DNA of 64,000 nt from Diadophis punctatus similis. Its lineage: Eukaryota; Chordata; Lepidosauria; Squamata; Dipsadidae. Below the pieces are notes generated by a model. That model worked only from the letters and a program-made list of their open reading frames with translations, ran no database searches and was not told the origin of the DNA. Shown in pieces: positions 21,458 through 55,884 of this stretch; within the stretch, counting starts at the first letter, position 1, and each line of letters begins with the position of its first letter. The translations under genes and the position numbers were made by a program. The stretch lies in NCBI GenBank assembly GCA_023053685.1, contig JALIGW010000014.1, positions 19,074,308 to 19,138,307 on the forward strand, written 5' to 3'.

Positions 21458-21860
21458 AACCCGGGATTGGCGTTCCCAGGTGCAAACTCCTTTCTTGGAC
21501 GGACTCGTGGATTCGGAGCGACCGGGCAGCCCCTCCGCTGATCTCGCCTTAGGGGGCTTTGCGGGAATTTGGGTGAGGCGACCTGATGTCAGATGGCACC
21601 TTTGCCTGCTCTGCGGGAAGACAGGGAGATTGAGAAGCTGGACTGGCGTCTCCGGATTTCCCTTTGGAGGATGAGTCTGGAGCATGTTTTAGCTGGGGGG
21701 GGGGGACTGCTTCACTCCAAACCTTCAGGCTGCTGCTAGTCGGCCTTGAGTGCTCAGGGGAAAAGGCTGGGAAGGATTTCGGTACAGTAGCGCTAGGATG
21801 GGAGACCACTAGGTGATTGCAGGGATGTAGGTGAAGTCGAAATTCTATCGATTTCCATTT

Positions 21861-21965
21861 TATTGCAGAATAGCAGAGTTGGAAGGGACCTTGGAGGTCT
21901 TCTAGTCCAACCTCCTTCTCAAGCAGGAGACCTTACACTATTTGAGACAAATGGTTGTCCAAAAG
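21861..21965 (-). mobile_element. CR1 3' end fragment
   Basis: Reverse orientation: AGAGTTGGAAGGGACCTTGG, then TCCAACCTCCTTCTCAAGC. Confidence 0.8.
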
Positions 21966-22065
21966 AAAACTGGGTGGGCAGAGCCTAGAAATCGATTTAA
22001 GGCAAACTTGAACCATTTTTTTACATTCTAAAACTACCTGATCCTACATCAGATGTAAATGGTTT

Positions 22066-22415
22066 ACAGGTAGTTCTTGACTTACAACTATTCATTTAGC
22101 CACCATTCAGTTACAACGGTACTGAAAAACGTGACTGATGATCAGTTTTCACTTACTGTTGTAGCATTCCCATGGTCATGTGATTAAAATTTGATGCTTG
22201 GCAACTGGTATGTACTTATCAGTTGCACTGTGCTGGGACAACTTGATCTCCTTTTGAGACCTTTTGACAAGCCAAGTCAATGGGGAAGTCAACTGTGTTA
22301 CTAACTTAACTAAAATGATTCACTTAACCACTGTGGCAAGAACTCACTTAACAAATGTCTTGCTTAGCAGCAGAAATTTGGGGCTCAATTGTGATTGTCA
22401 GTAAAGGAGTACCTA
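22066..22415 (-). mobile_element. inverted-repeat DNA element, family P2
   Basis: Minus-sense copy from ACAGGTAGTTCTTGACTTAC to GTAAAGGAGTACCTATA, between the CHIC1 3' end and the FIP1L2 promoter. Confidence 0.85.
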
Positions 22416-23639
22416 TATTTGAAGAGGCCAAATCTTATCAAACCAAAACAGGCAGCAGTGTCTGCCAAACCCAGTTCCTGGCTTGAAACTCCGGAGGGAA
22501 GCTGCACTGAGATTTGAGGGACCATGAGGGTGCCTGATGCTTGGCTTGGGGCACAAGGGACCCCCCCCCCAGTGAAGCCCCAGGCCCTCCGCTTCAGAAT
22601 CTGCTGCAAAGCTGAGACACAGTAGGAGATGCTGCAAGAAAATTCCAATTCACTCTGGCTGCGTTCTCATGATCAACTGACCTGCAAATGAGCTTATGTT
22701 GGGTGTTACATTTGCCTGGCCAATTAATTCCATACACCCTATTCACATTCTACCATGGAAGAAATTTCTAGTCAAGAAATCAGTAACATTACAGGGACCA
22801 TACCATGTCCAGGTACTAATACAACTTAATGGTCGAGACCAGGTTTAGGTCTCTAGCTGTGACTGAACCTAGATGTTCTTCCATCTCCTGGTTCTACCTC
22901 CCGATTCACTAGCTTTCCTTGGGTCTCTAGCTGGTCAACCGCTCCCGTGTTGGCTGTGCATCATGGGAATTTCATAGGAAGGCCTGCAGTTGTGGGAAGA
23001 ACTTGTGAGAGTATCAGGCTAAATGTGGGAGAACCAGGTTCAGCTCTGCACCAAGCATGAAAAAGGTGTTGATCTTCTGCAAGTGAAAAATAGACCCCTC
23101 AGGCAGCAGCATCTTCCAGATGTTGTGCTTGCAACTCCAGTCTTTCCTCATGCTGGTTCTAGAGCTGAAGGACTACAAGCCAGGTTTATCTCATGGTTGA
23201 TTAGTCTTGCACATCCCATGGAGTAATAAGGATGCCATGGATTCTTGAATGTTGACTATGGGAAGGAGGCCACTGTGCTACCTAGATGTTTATCTTCAAG
23301 AACACAGAAAATACTTAGGAAGGCTTGATTCTGCTTTTCCAAAGAAGGGGGAAGAGGAATTGTTTGCAGGGTTCAAACTGAACCAAAGCCACCATAAGCC
23401 ACGTTTTTGGGGGACTACACCCACAACTTTAAAGGGAAGTAGGTATGTGTGGCTAAAATATCAGTGCAATTGTTCTCTAGATACAGCTTGAAGCCCTTAA
23501 GGATGCTGAGAAAGCAAGCTTAGAGAACTGTGCTTTTGTTTAAAAGTGAAATGCAAATGAGCTATTTCCCATGTGGAAAGCTATATATATGTATAGCTGT
23601 ATAGGTGAAAAGCCATATCATGAAATTACACCCACAACA
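22416..23639. other. CHIC1-FIP1L2 intergenic region
   Basis: No gene or repeat family was recognised apart from the elements listed before it. It lies between the probable CHIC1 polyadenylation site and the FIP1L2 promoter. Confidence 0.45.
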
Positions 23640-25274
23640 GTTATTTAAGCATTTATTTTTTTTACAAAATCTTCAAGGCATGAGGTCCTATTAAAAAAAG
23701 TGGCTATTACTTCATAAAGTGTAAGGAAACATAATTAAAATGTATACAGATTAATAAGGAAGCTTCATGGATTTACAAATTATGGTTATAGCCATAAACA
23801 AAAATTCACAAAACTTGCAAAGTATGAATGTATTAGACAACATTGTTTCCTAAACTGTTAAATATTTACACTGAATATCAACACTTAAGATCTTATTGCT
23901 CAATGCTAATATTTTCAGGCTAATGCAATTAATTAGCATACTAAAATACAATATTCACAGTTAAGCATACAAATTGTGTGTTTAATCAAGACAAGAAAAT
24001 GGATGGCTAAATTTATTAGTGATAAATTTATTGAAAACTTTTCTGAGGTTTGGAATGAGACAGAATAAAGAATGCTTACAACATAATACATTGGCACGAG
24101 GGATGTTCCATTCATTTGGAGTTTTGCAGAAGTGTGCAAGAATTACACTACTCTCATACTTATCTTTGTTTCCCAATTTTGCACAATAGGTAAAATTAAT
24201 TACCAATTTACTCATCACACAAAACGTGGAATGTTATACCCATAAACATTCTCCTACATTAGCAATCTTTGTATATAGGACGGAATAAATTGGGAGAAAG
24301 CATTAATGTAGTAACCTACTTCTCGGCAAACTAGTGTTTTGGGGGGAAGGGGAGAGCATTTATGCATATGATATAAACCCTGTGACATTTTATAATGAAC
24401 TCTTAACTTTCTTAGGAATCAAAGGTATAAAGTCAGGACTCACTGCTTGGGGTTTTCCATTCTATCAAAGAAATACAATCTAAAAATGAATTCAATTCTC
24501 TGTGTTCTTTGCTTTGTTTGAACAATTCCAGACACTTTCTCCACCCCTCCCCCACTAGAAGCCTACAAAATAAAAAGAAAAGTGATTTCAAATCTTGTAA
24601 TGGCCATCTTGAAGGGATCATGGAAGAAGTAATTCAAAGCTGGACTGCTGAGTGTCAGAAAAGAAGAATTGGCACAAAGCCATGGGAGAAAATAAGGAGC
24701 TGTATTTCCAAATTTTCTACGAGCTCCCCAAATTCTGAATGCATTTTTCAAGACAGAATGACAGAAACCACTCTTAAGATGAATTTGCCTCTTCAAGAAT
24801 TGGGCTCAGGTGTTATTTACTTTTAAGGCAACCGCTGCTCTATTTTACAGTCTTTTACATATTTATATAATCTACACGCCTGATCAACACAGAACACTGT
24901 CGGAATACCAGACCATTTGATATGACATCTCAAGAGCTACAGGAACAAACAGCAGCTTTTCATCACTTCTTGCAGCCTTAGGGCAAAGGGAAAGGACCTG
25001 TTTCCCATATTCCACTGCTGATGAATCCTGGGGCAGGAATGGGGAACTTACACTTCCTTTAAAAAGGCCCCTACTTTGAAGGCCTTTGAAGCTAGATTTG
25101 CCCAAAGCACAGAGTTTGGAAAACAGTAAAAGTGTCACAACACGTTAACCATTCATTACCAACCAACAACACTGAGCCACATTTGCTGCAGTAGACACAT
25201 CTTATTTGGCACTTGCATACCTGAGGAAAGATGCAAGTATGGCCCCTTTAACAAAAAAAGACTGGGATTCTACA

Positions 25275-25412
25275 GCAGAGGTCCCCAAACTTGGCAACTT
25301 TAAGACTTGTGGACTTCAACTCCCAGAATTCTCCAGCGAACTATGCTGGCTGGAGAATTCTGGGAGTTGAAGTCCAGAAGTCTTAAAGTTGCCAAGTTTG
25401 GGGACCTCTGTA
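25275..25412. mobile_element. palindromic element, family P1 (near-perfect)
   Basis: CAGAGGTCCCCAAACTTGGC to its complement GCCAAGTTTGGGGACCTCTG. It sits inside the probable CHIC1 3' UTR. Confidence 0.9.
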
Positions 25413-26892
25413 ATCTACAGAGTGTAAAAATGGGAAGTATTTTTTAACTACATAATTAATTCTACAAAGAAAAGAAAAGTTGAGCTGGAAGTCAGTCCCA
25501 TTCATGCCTACGGAAGCTGCTTCCACCTAGTATGCTGGGAAGGATGGTCATGGTGGAGACAGATAATTCCTACATCTGGATTAGGAGGTATTAAGTGTTG
25601 CATTTAGACACTGATAGGATGGGAGAAGCCATAATGTTTCTTGGCACAATGATTAAAAGAATATTGACATAAAATATCCAAGCAAACCTGGCTTGGAAGG
25701 TGCAAGGGGTTTTCAGAAAGTGCTGAAGACCTATCAAAGGAGACTTTGCTTGGATGAGGGCAAGGAGGATCTGTGGGGTAACACTCAAATGAAGCTGCTC
25801 TTGCCTCAGTAACAACCTAACTGGAGTATGTATACCTTGCAACATAACTCAGTAACCACAACATAAGTAACACATGCTAGAGTAACTTTTTCAGCAAGGC
25901 AGGATTTTTAACACTATTTGTGAAAGAACAGGCTCAACTTCACCACACGTCATATTGTCTTAGGAAAGTTTGTGTTGCTCTTCAACTCTCTTATGAGTCT
26001 ACAAGCCTTACAATCCAAGATATGCAGCCAAAAAGTTGTATGGATGATTGTTTTTTCTTTAATTATTCTATAGTTCTCACACGAGACTTGGAGAAGAAAA
26101 TAGCAATTCAAAGCTCCAGTTTGCAAACTGGCAAATGGGTTGAATTTATAACCTGCTAATGAAGTTTTTGAGGCGATATTTCCATGGGTATTTTGTGATG
26201 CATGCACCCAGCACCCAGCGGCTTTCCCATTTACCTAATCATGATGGGCAACTCTGTGCATGCATGATGTACAAAGTTACAGGAAAGATGCATGTACTGT
26301 AATGTCCACAACAGTTGAATTAATGAGAAGGTGCTTATTTATACTGGAGCTCGGATGCACAAATCTTGCTACCCGTCAGACTAAACTTGCTTGTTACGGG
26401 GTTTGCAAACGCAAACAACTAAAATCACAAATATTCTCAATTCTCTTAACGTTTTAGCTACATAATCATTAAAAAGCACCGACTGAAAGAACTACAGTAT
26501 CGAAACCGAGAACATGAGTCAAGCAGATGTACAGTATATCAGATGAATTTTGTGGTTCTTGATTTCTGGAACTCTATCCTAACTAATTTACTTCTATAAT
26601 CTCTTAATTATAACCAAACAGCAGGAAAGGCACCCAGATGAGAAACTATTGGCACACAGCCTTAGAATGGGAGGATCTCAAAATACTGACCTTGAGAGCA
26701 GGTTTTAGTTTCCTGCCATTTCAGAAATACTTTCATCATGCAGATTTTGGTGTAATACTTTACGTTTGTCAAACGGCAGGACTGGATCCAATCTTACGAA
26801 TGTTAAAAGGAATTGCAGCCCAACATATTTGAAAGAAATGTGATATTAAGAGCAGAGACATGGAAATGATCTAAACGTCAGATAGGCAGACG

Positions 26893-26972
26893 AGTGTTTC
26901 TCAACCTTGGCAACTTAAAGATGTCTGGACTTCCACACATCTTCAAGTTGCCATGGTTAGAAACACTGATAG
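26893..26972. mobile_element. short palindromic element related to P1
   Basis: GTGTTTCTCAACCTTGGCAA and TTGCCATGGTTAGAAACAC are complementary arms of about 35 nt. Confidence 0.75.
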
Positions 26973-28079
26973 ACTAACATGAAAATGTAGGCCACCGAGC
27001 CCTTTTTAAAAAAATATCCGTCAATTATTGGGGTCCCAATAATCCCCAACTTCCTTTGAATTTCTGCCAGTTTTCTGTCAGAATTGATTAGAGGCCTGCT
27101 GTGCTTAAGCCAGGGGCTCTTATGGGCTTTGGGGTCTTTGGGTTACACATCAATTCAAGGAATGACATCTTTATTTTTTACTAGCAATTTCATGGAGCAA
27201 GAATTACAATGCATCTTTATGTTTGCTTAACAAACCGCACCTGAGTCCAACTTTCAGTAGCATCTACAAAGCCCTCATGGCTTCACCATGTGGCACATAA
27301 ATGGCCAATACAATCTGAAAGATACGCACAACATCAATCGTAACAAAGCTATGCAAAGCCATTGGCGGTATATCACAATTCGTAAACCTTGGCGTAATAC
27401 CACACTTTATATTATACAATGAGGTAATATTTACATACCCAACCCTTCCCCTCCCCCCCACCCCACCCCCAGCAAAGAGAAAGAAAAATGAGCAACTTTG
27501 CAAATGAAAGACGATAGCACTGCTGTTCGTTGTTAATCTCGGACAAAGCAGATCATCAATACAGATAACGTAGGATATTAATTAGTGTATGCTAACCTTG
27601 ATAATTCCTGTCAAGAATTCAAAGTGCCCGAAGATGCAATTTTTCCTCCCTTCTTGGTGCCCTTCAGATGTGTCAGGACTACAACCTCCAGGAGTCCCAG
27701 TCAGCACACCTGGAGAACACGGGTTACACAGAGCCAGGGAGCGTGTTTGCAAGTCTGAGTTTTGGAAATGAATAAGGCAGGATGTCAGAACAAGACTACA
27801 AGCAGCACTGATATAAGATTATCTCCATGGTGATCATGTTCATCAAGTATATTATGCCTCGGGACTGCACAAACAAGGCTTAGCATCGCAACCTTTTTAG
27901 AAAGTGCAAACAGTTTTTTCTTTTTTTAAAAAAAAGTAACACAGCAATGAAGATACTCTACTGACGAACACTTTTTCAAAAACAATATTAGAGCCAAGTA
28001 GATAATCTTCTTTTCAATATCCCTTACAAGGCACTACAGGTAGGATGTGACAGGTAACACTGAAAGGTAATACTGCTCC

Positions 28080-49720
<21,641 letters not shown>

Positions 49721-49732
49721 AATATATAATAT

Positions 49733-50443
49733 TATGAATCTTAATACATGCTATTATTTCAATTGCAGTCCTATTTATGGAATGTACATGATTCTAAATT
49801 GTGAAGGTTCTATGATTTAGAAAGCATAATCTATTGTAATAAGATATGATAAGATAACCTTTATTGTCACTGTTTTCTGTGAACACGCTGGCACACATTA
49901 AAAATGAAATTCTGATGCCCTCATGATGTATTACATAACATTAGTATAGTGTAATACAGATAGTTGTCAACTTCACTACAGTTCATTTATTGACCATTCA
50001 AAATTATGACAGCACTGAAAAAAGTGACTTATGACCATTTTTCACACTTATGACTGTTGTAGCATCGCATGGTCACATGATTTACATTCGGATGCATGAT
50101 AGGTGGTTCATATTTATGACGGTGCCAGTGTCCTGTGGGTCATGTGATCCCCTTTTGCGACCTGACAAGCAAACTCAATGGGGAAGCCAGATTCACTTAA
50201 CAACAGTATTACTAATTTAACAACTGCAGTGATTCACATAACAAATGTGGCAAGAAAAGTCATAAAATGATACAAAACTCACTTAACAAATTTCTCAGCA
50301 GCATAAATTCTGGACTCAATTGTGGTAAGTCGAGGACTATCTGTTTTATGAATCTTGATACATGCTATTATTTCAATGCAGTGCTATTTATGGAATATAC
50401 ATGATTCTAAATTGTGAAGGTTCCATATTTTAGAAATCATAAC
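49733..50443. repeat. 97-bp direct repeats flanking a P2 element upstream of CHIC1
   Basis: TATGAATCTTAATACATGCT (49733) and TATGAATCTTGATACATGCT (50346) begin copies about 97 bp long that differ at only a few positions. Between them are unique DNA and the P2 copy at 49957-50345. Confidence 0.85.
49957..50345 (-). mobile_element. inverted-repeat element family P2
   Basis: Minus-sense copy from ACAGATAGTTGTCAACTTCA to GTAAGTCGAGGACTATCTGT. Confidence 0.85.
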
Positions 50444-50789
50444 ATTTTAGGGTGCCATTGTGAGCATATGGAAGACAATTATGATTTGTAAGCCATGCCA
50501 AAGACCTGTATGTCCAAAATAGTGCTCAGCATGTTTGCACCATTGCACTGATGATAAACTGGTTGAATTTACAAGTGAGGATAGTAGATGTTTGTGTCTC
50601 AGTGACCTATTCCCATTTCAAACCTTAAAATCTTTCCAAATTAGGCTGAAAATATTTCCTGTGAGATCACTGTATCAGGGAATAATGACCCACCCACCCC
50701 TAATGGCCTTCAGAAGATCGGAACACGAGACTTTGGCCACTTCTGGTGCATATCTCCGTGGAAATGGCAAGACAGCATGTGCACCATGA

Positions 50790-50935
50790 GATAATCACTG
50801 GAGATTTTAAAGAAGAAACTGGACAGCCTTTTGTCTGAAATGGTTTTGGGGCTTCTGCTTGAGCAGAGGGTTAAACTAGAAGACCTTCAAGGTCCCTTCC
50901 AATTCTGTTATTCTGTTAAATTCTTTTTCTACTTC
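50790..50935 (+). mobile_element. CR1 3' end fragment
   Basis: CTGGACAGCCTTTTGTCTGA, AACTAGAAGACCTTCAAGGT, TTCTGTTATTCTGTT. Confidence 0.8.
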
Positions 50936-51349
50936 TAGCCTCTGTTGATCAGTATAAATCATCCAGTAATTTTCTTTTGTCCTTGTTTTTCCAAGAGACA
51001 AAACATGCATTGGAGACAAAACATGACTCATGACTCAAGAGCCCTTATCTAGTACCAGTTCTTTACACTCTGGATTTTTGGATGAAAATTTCACCATATT
51101 TGGCTCTTGGTCCTTTTCTCTTGTGAAGTCTAAGCTAGACTTGATCCAGAAAGAGGGTTTTTTGTATTTGTTCTTACTGAAACATTTACACAGAGTGCCA
51201 GTGACCTTGGTGCAAGAGGTACAAACAGAATGATATATGGAGAAATAAAACAATGTTTTCTAAGACTGCTTGCAAAATTGAAATCAGAGTTTAAAAGACT
51301 CTCAGATCAGTTGCTGAACAAGTTGATCATCAGTCTCTGATTGTTGGGC

Positions 51350-51462
51350 TAGAGCAGGGGTCTCCAAACTTGACAACTTTAGGATTTTTCAATTTCAATT
51401 TCCAGCCCCCTCGTGAATTCCTAGGGAATTCTGAGAATTGAAGTACCAACCACATCATGGTT
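51350..51462. mobile_element. palindromic element family P1, diverged
   Basis: GGGGTCTCCAAACTTGACAA on the left and GGGAATTCTGAGAATTGAAG on the right. Confidence 0.7.
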
Positions 51463-51489
51463 TTGATCATTATATAATATTATAATCAT

Positions 51490-52010
51490 ATCATATTGTA
51501 ATATTTGATCCACATTCAGTTTTGGTCACCATGATATAAAAATGTTGTTGAGACTCTGGAAAGCAGAAGAGCATCAAAGATGATTAAAAAGCTGGAAGTT
51601 AAAACATGAAGAAAAGGTTGCAGGAATTGGGTATGTCTAGTCTAATGAAGAGAAGGACTAGGGGTGACATGATGTTATTTTCCAGTACTTGAGGGGCTGC
51701 AACAGAGAAGAGGGGGTCAACCTATTTTCCAAAGCACCCGAAGGCAAGAGAAGAAGCAATGGGTGGAAGCTTGTTAAAGAAAGAGATGCAACCTAGAACT
51801 AAGGAGAAATTTGCTGACACTAAGAACAATTGAACAGTAGAATGGCTTGCTTCCAGTAGTTGTGGTTACTCTAAAACTGGAGGTTTTTAAGAGACTGGAT
51901 AGCCACTTGTCTGGAATGGTATAGGGTCTTCTGTCTGTACAGGGGGTTGGACTAGAAGACCTCCAAGATCCTTTCCAACTCTTGTTATCCTGTTATTCTG
52001 TTATGGCTTA
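51490..52010 (+). mobile_element. CR1 LINE 3' end
   Basis: CAGTTTTGGTCACCATGATA through CAACAGAGAAGAGGGGGTCA to GGTTGGACTAGAAGACCTCC and TATTCTGTTA. Confidence 0.85.
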
Positions 52011-53255
52011 ATAGGATGGTCTCTAGTGTAACCAGCTTTCACCTGACCTGCCTGGATTGCCTGATCCCCATGAACCTTTTCCTGGGATGAATGAGTAACC
52101 TTTCTCCATCCCACCTCCTTTCGGCCTCTCTAAACAGGATAACGTCAGAAAAGGTCACTTCTCTGGGCAGGCATCACTTTGATGGTGATAGAAAACTCTT
52201 CCTCAGGAGAGAGAAGCATTGCATTGCATTGCGAGTGATCAATGATTAACCCTTCAGGGGAAGGGGCACTCCTTGCCTAAGGTCATTGTTGCTTTATCAC
52301 TTCCCAGCCTTCATTTGGAGTTTCAAATAAGCCTTCTGATCTTCCAGGCTGTTTTTGATGTGAGGGCTTTGGACAAACTGCAAGACAAAGGCCCTTTTAA
52401 AGTGGCTCCCTAAACTCCAGGGAGGTGTTAAGAATGAAGCACTGGGGCAGCTCACAAAGGGGCAGCAAGCCGATCTTATCAAAGCTTCCTTTCACATTCA
52501 GATACCCGAGCCAATTGGTTTGGAATTTACAAGCCCTAAACAAATGTCGGCCTGGCTTTCATCTCCTCAAGAACAAGGGGGCATCAGTCTTGGGAACGCC
52601 CCTCCTGTTTCCTTTTCTGGAGGAGGAAGCTCTGCTCCAACAGAGGAATCTTCTCCATGCCACCACACTCCAGTGTTAACCCCTCAAGGAAGTTTATCCT
52701 GAAAAGAGATGAAAAGTGAAAAGAACATGCAAGAAGTAACAGTAATTCCATGGCCAATATATGGGGTGGGTTAGCATTCATGACATCCTATACAAGGCAC
52801 AATGATGTCAAATCCATCATGAAGTCACTGCACAAATGTCTTGAAATGAAAAAGTTGGTATCTCATTCCTGGAAACATTTGTATAACATCATGATGTGTG
52901 CAGCATCATGTTCCCCCTTCTCTCCTTCACTCAGGAGGTCCATAGATTTAAATATTTTTCAAGGCAGCAAAAAAAAATCATCTAAATATCCAAGAGATTA
53001 ATGCAGTGTTCTGAGGACCATGTTCCCCTTTACCCAGCAATTCACTTCACCACTTTGGAAAAACAACAACAACAACCATGTAGGTTGCAGAGAAGAAAAA
53101 GAGGGTTTCAAAGGAATCTTTGTTTCCCTCCTGTCTCAAAATCTTAAAAGTGCCTTGAGGAAAGATAACATGGTGCATGAATTCAAGCAGTAGCTCTAGT
53201 ATTGCCATAAGAGATTTGCAAGGAAGGAAGCTTTGTAAATCTTATTGCCACTTTA
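52011..53255. other. region upstream of CHIC1, no feature recognised
   Basis: Unique-looking sequence with a balanced base composition; no exon or repeat was recognised. Confidence 0.4.
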
Positions 53256-53259
53256 TACC

Positions 53260-53840
53260 CAGAATAACAGAGTTGGAAGGGACATTGGTGGTCTTCTACT
53301 TCAAGCCCTGCTCAAGCAGGAGACCCTGTACCATTCCAGACAAGTGGCTGTCCAGTCTCTTCTTATAAGCTTCCAGTGATGGAGCACCTTCACCTCTGGT
53401 AGGCAAGCTGTTCCACTGGTTAACTGTTCTCACTGTCAAGAAATTTCTCCTTGGTTCTGGGTTGGTTCTTTGATTAGTTTTCATCCATTATTTCTTGTCT
53501 TGCCTTCTGGTGCTTTGGAGAATAGCTTCCCTCCCTCTTCTTTGTAGCAGCCCCTCAGATATTGGAATACTGCTATCATGTCACCCTAGTCCTTGTCTTC
53601 CTTGGACTTGACATACCCAGTTCCTGCAACCGTTCTTCATATGTTTTAGCTTTCAGTTCCCTAATCATCTTTGTTGCTCTTCTCTGCACTCTTTCCAGAG
53701 TCTGAACATCTTTTTTTATATTGTAGTGACCAAAACTGGATGCAGCATTCCAAGTGTGGTCTTACCGAGACCTTATAAAGTGGTAATAATACTTCATGTG
53801 ATCTTGACTTTTTCCTTCTGTTAATGCAATTGACAAAGAG
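53260..53840 (-). mobile_element. CR1 LINE 3' end
   Basis: AGAGTTGGAAGGGACATTGG, through TTGTCTTGCCTTCTGGTGCT, TAGTGACCAAAACTGGATGC to TTCATGTGATCTTGACTTT. It is the longest CR1 3' copy here (about 580 bp). Confidence 0.85.
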
Positions 53841-54719
53841 TTATTATTATTATTTTTAATGATTTAGTTTTTTAGTTTTTTAGTTAAAATGTTATATACA
53901 GTTCATGTGCATTACAAGACTTGACATGCATGACATAAAATCTATATTTTTTTAATTATGCCAAATTTTGATGAATGCTTGTTGTATTTCACATTCTAGA
54001 GCCTCTGTGATATTTTAGTTGAGCAAATAAGACATGCAATAGGATTGGAAACCTCTATATGTGTGTGTGAGAGAGACGGGGGGGGGGGGGGAGGCGGCTG
54101 TGTGTGTATTTGTATCTATGTGAACCTTCTGTAGGATTCTCCTGGGCTATAAAATTCACTAAATGTTTCTTCTGGAGACAATAAAACTGAGGAAAGCTTC
54201 TTTTTCCAAAATTGTTTGCTGTGAAAATCAACACCCTTTCCTGCCATATAACTTGCCAAAGAAAAGAAAGAAAAGAAAAGAGAAGAAAAGAAAAGAAAAG
54301 AAAAGAAAAGAAAAGGAAGAGACAGTTTTGCATATCAAAGCTGAAGAAGTTTCAAAAGAGATTGTGGTGGGTGTGGTGGCAGATATCTTAAAATCCAAGC
54401 GAACCTATAGAGATGACACCACTTTGGGCAAAGGGAAACCCACCGTCGCCAGGATCTTGTTTCTGGGGGCAGAAATCCGGATTAAGAATAGCCTAAAGCC
54501 ATAATACAGAGTGTTTGGCTTTGGTGTGATGTGATCTTATGTGAACCCCAAGTTTTGCTTCAGATTGGGTGTTAAACTTAATCCATAAGTAGGATCATTC
54601 AAGATATTTATATAATGACCAAATTCATTTATTAATTCGATTTCAATTGCTGCTTTTTTCAGATTTTTTATATATTTTTTAATTATTGGATATCTAACCT
54701 ATGTTTTATTAATTTATTA
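53841..54719. repeat. simple repeats and A+T-rich DNA
   Basis: Holds a poly(G) run at about 54080-54092, (TG)n patches, and (AAAAG)n at 54259-54315. No gene was recognised. Confidence 0.6.
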
Positions 54720-55710
54720 ATGATGATACAACAGTGATTGGTCTCCTTCGAGACAACAATGAATTCGCATACAGACGGGAGGTTGAACAACTAGCCTCGT
54801 GGTGCGATCGGAACAATATGGAACTGAACACACTCAAAACCGTAGAAATGGTGGTAGACGTTAGGAGAAACCCTCCCATACTACCACCTCTTACAATACT
54901 AGACAACACAGTATCAACAGTAGAGACCTTCAAATTTCTAGGTTCTATCATATCTCAAGGCCTAAAATGGTCACCTAACATCAAAAACGTCATCAAAAAA
55001 GTACAACAAAGAATGTTCTTTCTGCGCCAACTCAGGAAGCTCAAACTGCCCAAAGAGCTTCTACAGAGGAATTCTTGAGTCTGTCATCTGCACCTCTATA
55101 GCTGTCTGGTTTGGTTCTGCAACCCAACAAGACAGACACAGACTTCAGAGGATAATTGGAACTGCAGAAAAAACAATTACTGCCAACCTGCCTTCCATTG
55201 AGGACCTGTATACTGCGCAAGTCAAAAAGAGGGCCGTGAAAATATTTACTGACCCCTCACATCCTGGACATAAACTGTTTCAACTCCTACCCTCAAAACG
55301 ACGCTATAGAGCACTGCACACCAAGACAACTAGACACAAGAACAGTTTTCCCCCGAACGCCATCACTCTGCTAAACAAATAATTCCCTCAACACTGTCAA
55401 ACTATTCACATTAGGCTGCATTACTGCATATTACTATTAATCTTCTCATCGTTCCTATCACCCATCTCCTCCCACTTATGACTGCATGACTGTAACTTTG
55501 TTGTTTGTATCCTGATGATTTATATTGATTGTTTCCTAGTATGATTTGATTGCTTATTTGTACCCTATGACCATCATTAAGTGTTGTACCTTTTGATTCT
55601 TGATGAATGTATCTTTTCTTTTATGTACACTGAGAGCATATGCACCAAAGACAAATTCCTTGTGTGTCCAATCACACTTGGCCAATAAAGAATTCTATTC
55701 TATTCTATTA
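54720..55710 (+). mobile_element. L2-like LINE, reverse-transcriptase C-terminus and 3' UTR
   Basis: Reads NDDTTVIGLLRDNNEFAYRR, EVEQLASWCDRNNMELNTLK, FKFLGSIISQGLKWS, then after a frameshift near 55065, ILESVICTSIAVWFGSATQQ and DRHRLQRIIGTAEKTITANL, KRRYRALHTKTTRHKNSFPP. The 3' UTR matches window positions 1-310. It ends with three ATTCT units only. Confidence 0.85.
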
Positions 55711-55884
55711 TTGGGCATGTTATTCTTTGCTTGTATAAATTCAATAAATAAATAGAAAAGACAAAAGACAATATGTTTATATGTTTTTGTCTTTTGTCTT
55801 TTCTAAGGCACATTTTTTAGTGATTTGTCAAACTTCATTTTGTGTTTGTAAAATATCTTTTTTTCTTTTTTGGGAGCTTGTATT

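Larger units (their letters stand above)
23640..28079 (-). other. CHIC1: probable CHIC1 3' UTR
   Basis: About 4.4 kb downstream of the CHIC1 stop is A+T-rich and nearly free of transposons (only two short palindromic elements, at 25.27 and 26.89 kb), in contrast with the rest of the window. On the minus strand an AATAAA lies at about 23653-23658, after which the flanking repeat density returns. A long 3' UTR is also known for mammalian CHIC1. The exact cleavage site is inferred; earlier signals could give shorter forms. Confidence 0.5.

Noticed and set aside
20199..21552. Long open frames on both strands (up to about 400 codons) in the FIP1L2 CpG island
   Set aside because: They are Arg/Pro/Ala/Gly-rich, overlap on both strands and arise from stop-codon scarcity in G+C-rich DNA. 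Only the short stretch 20740-20812 has family similarity and a donor site.
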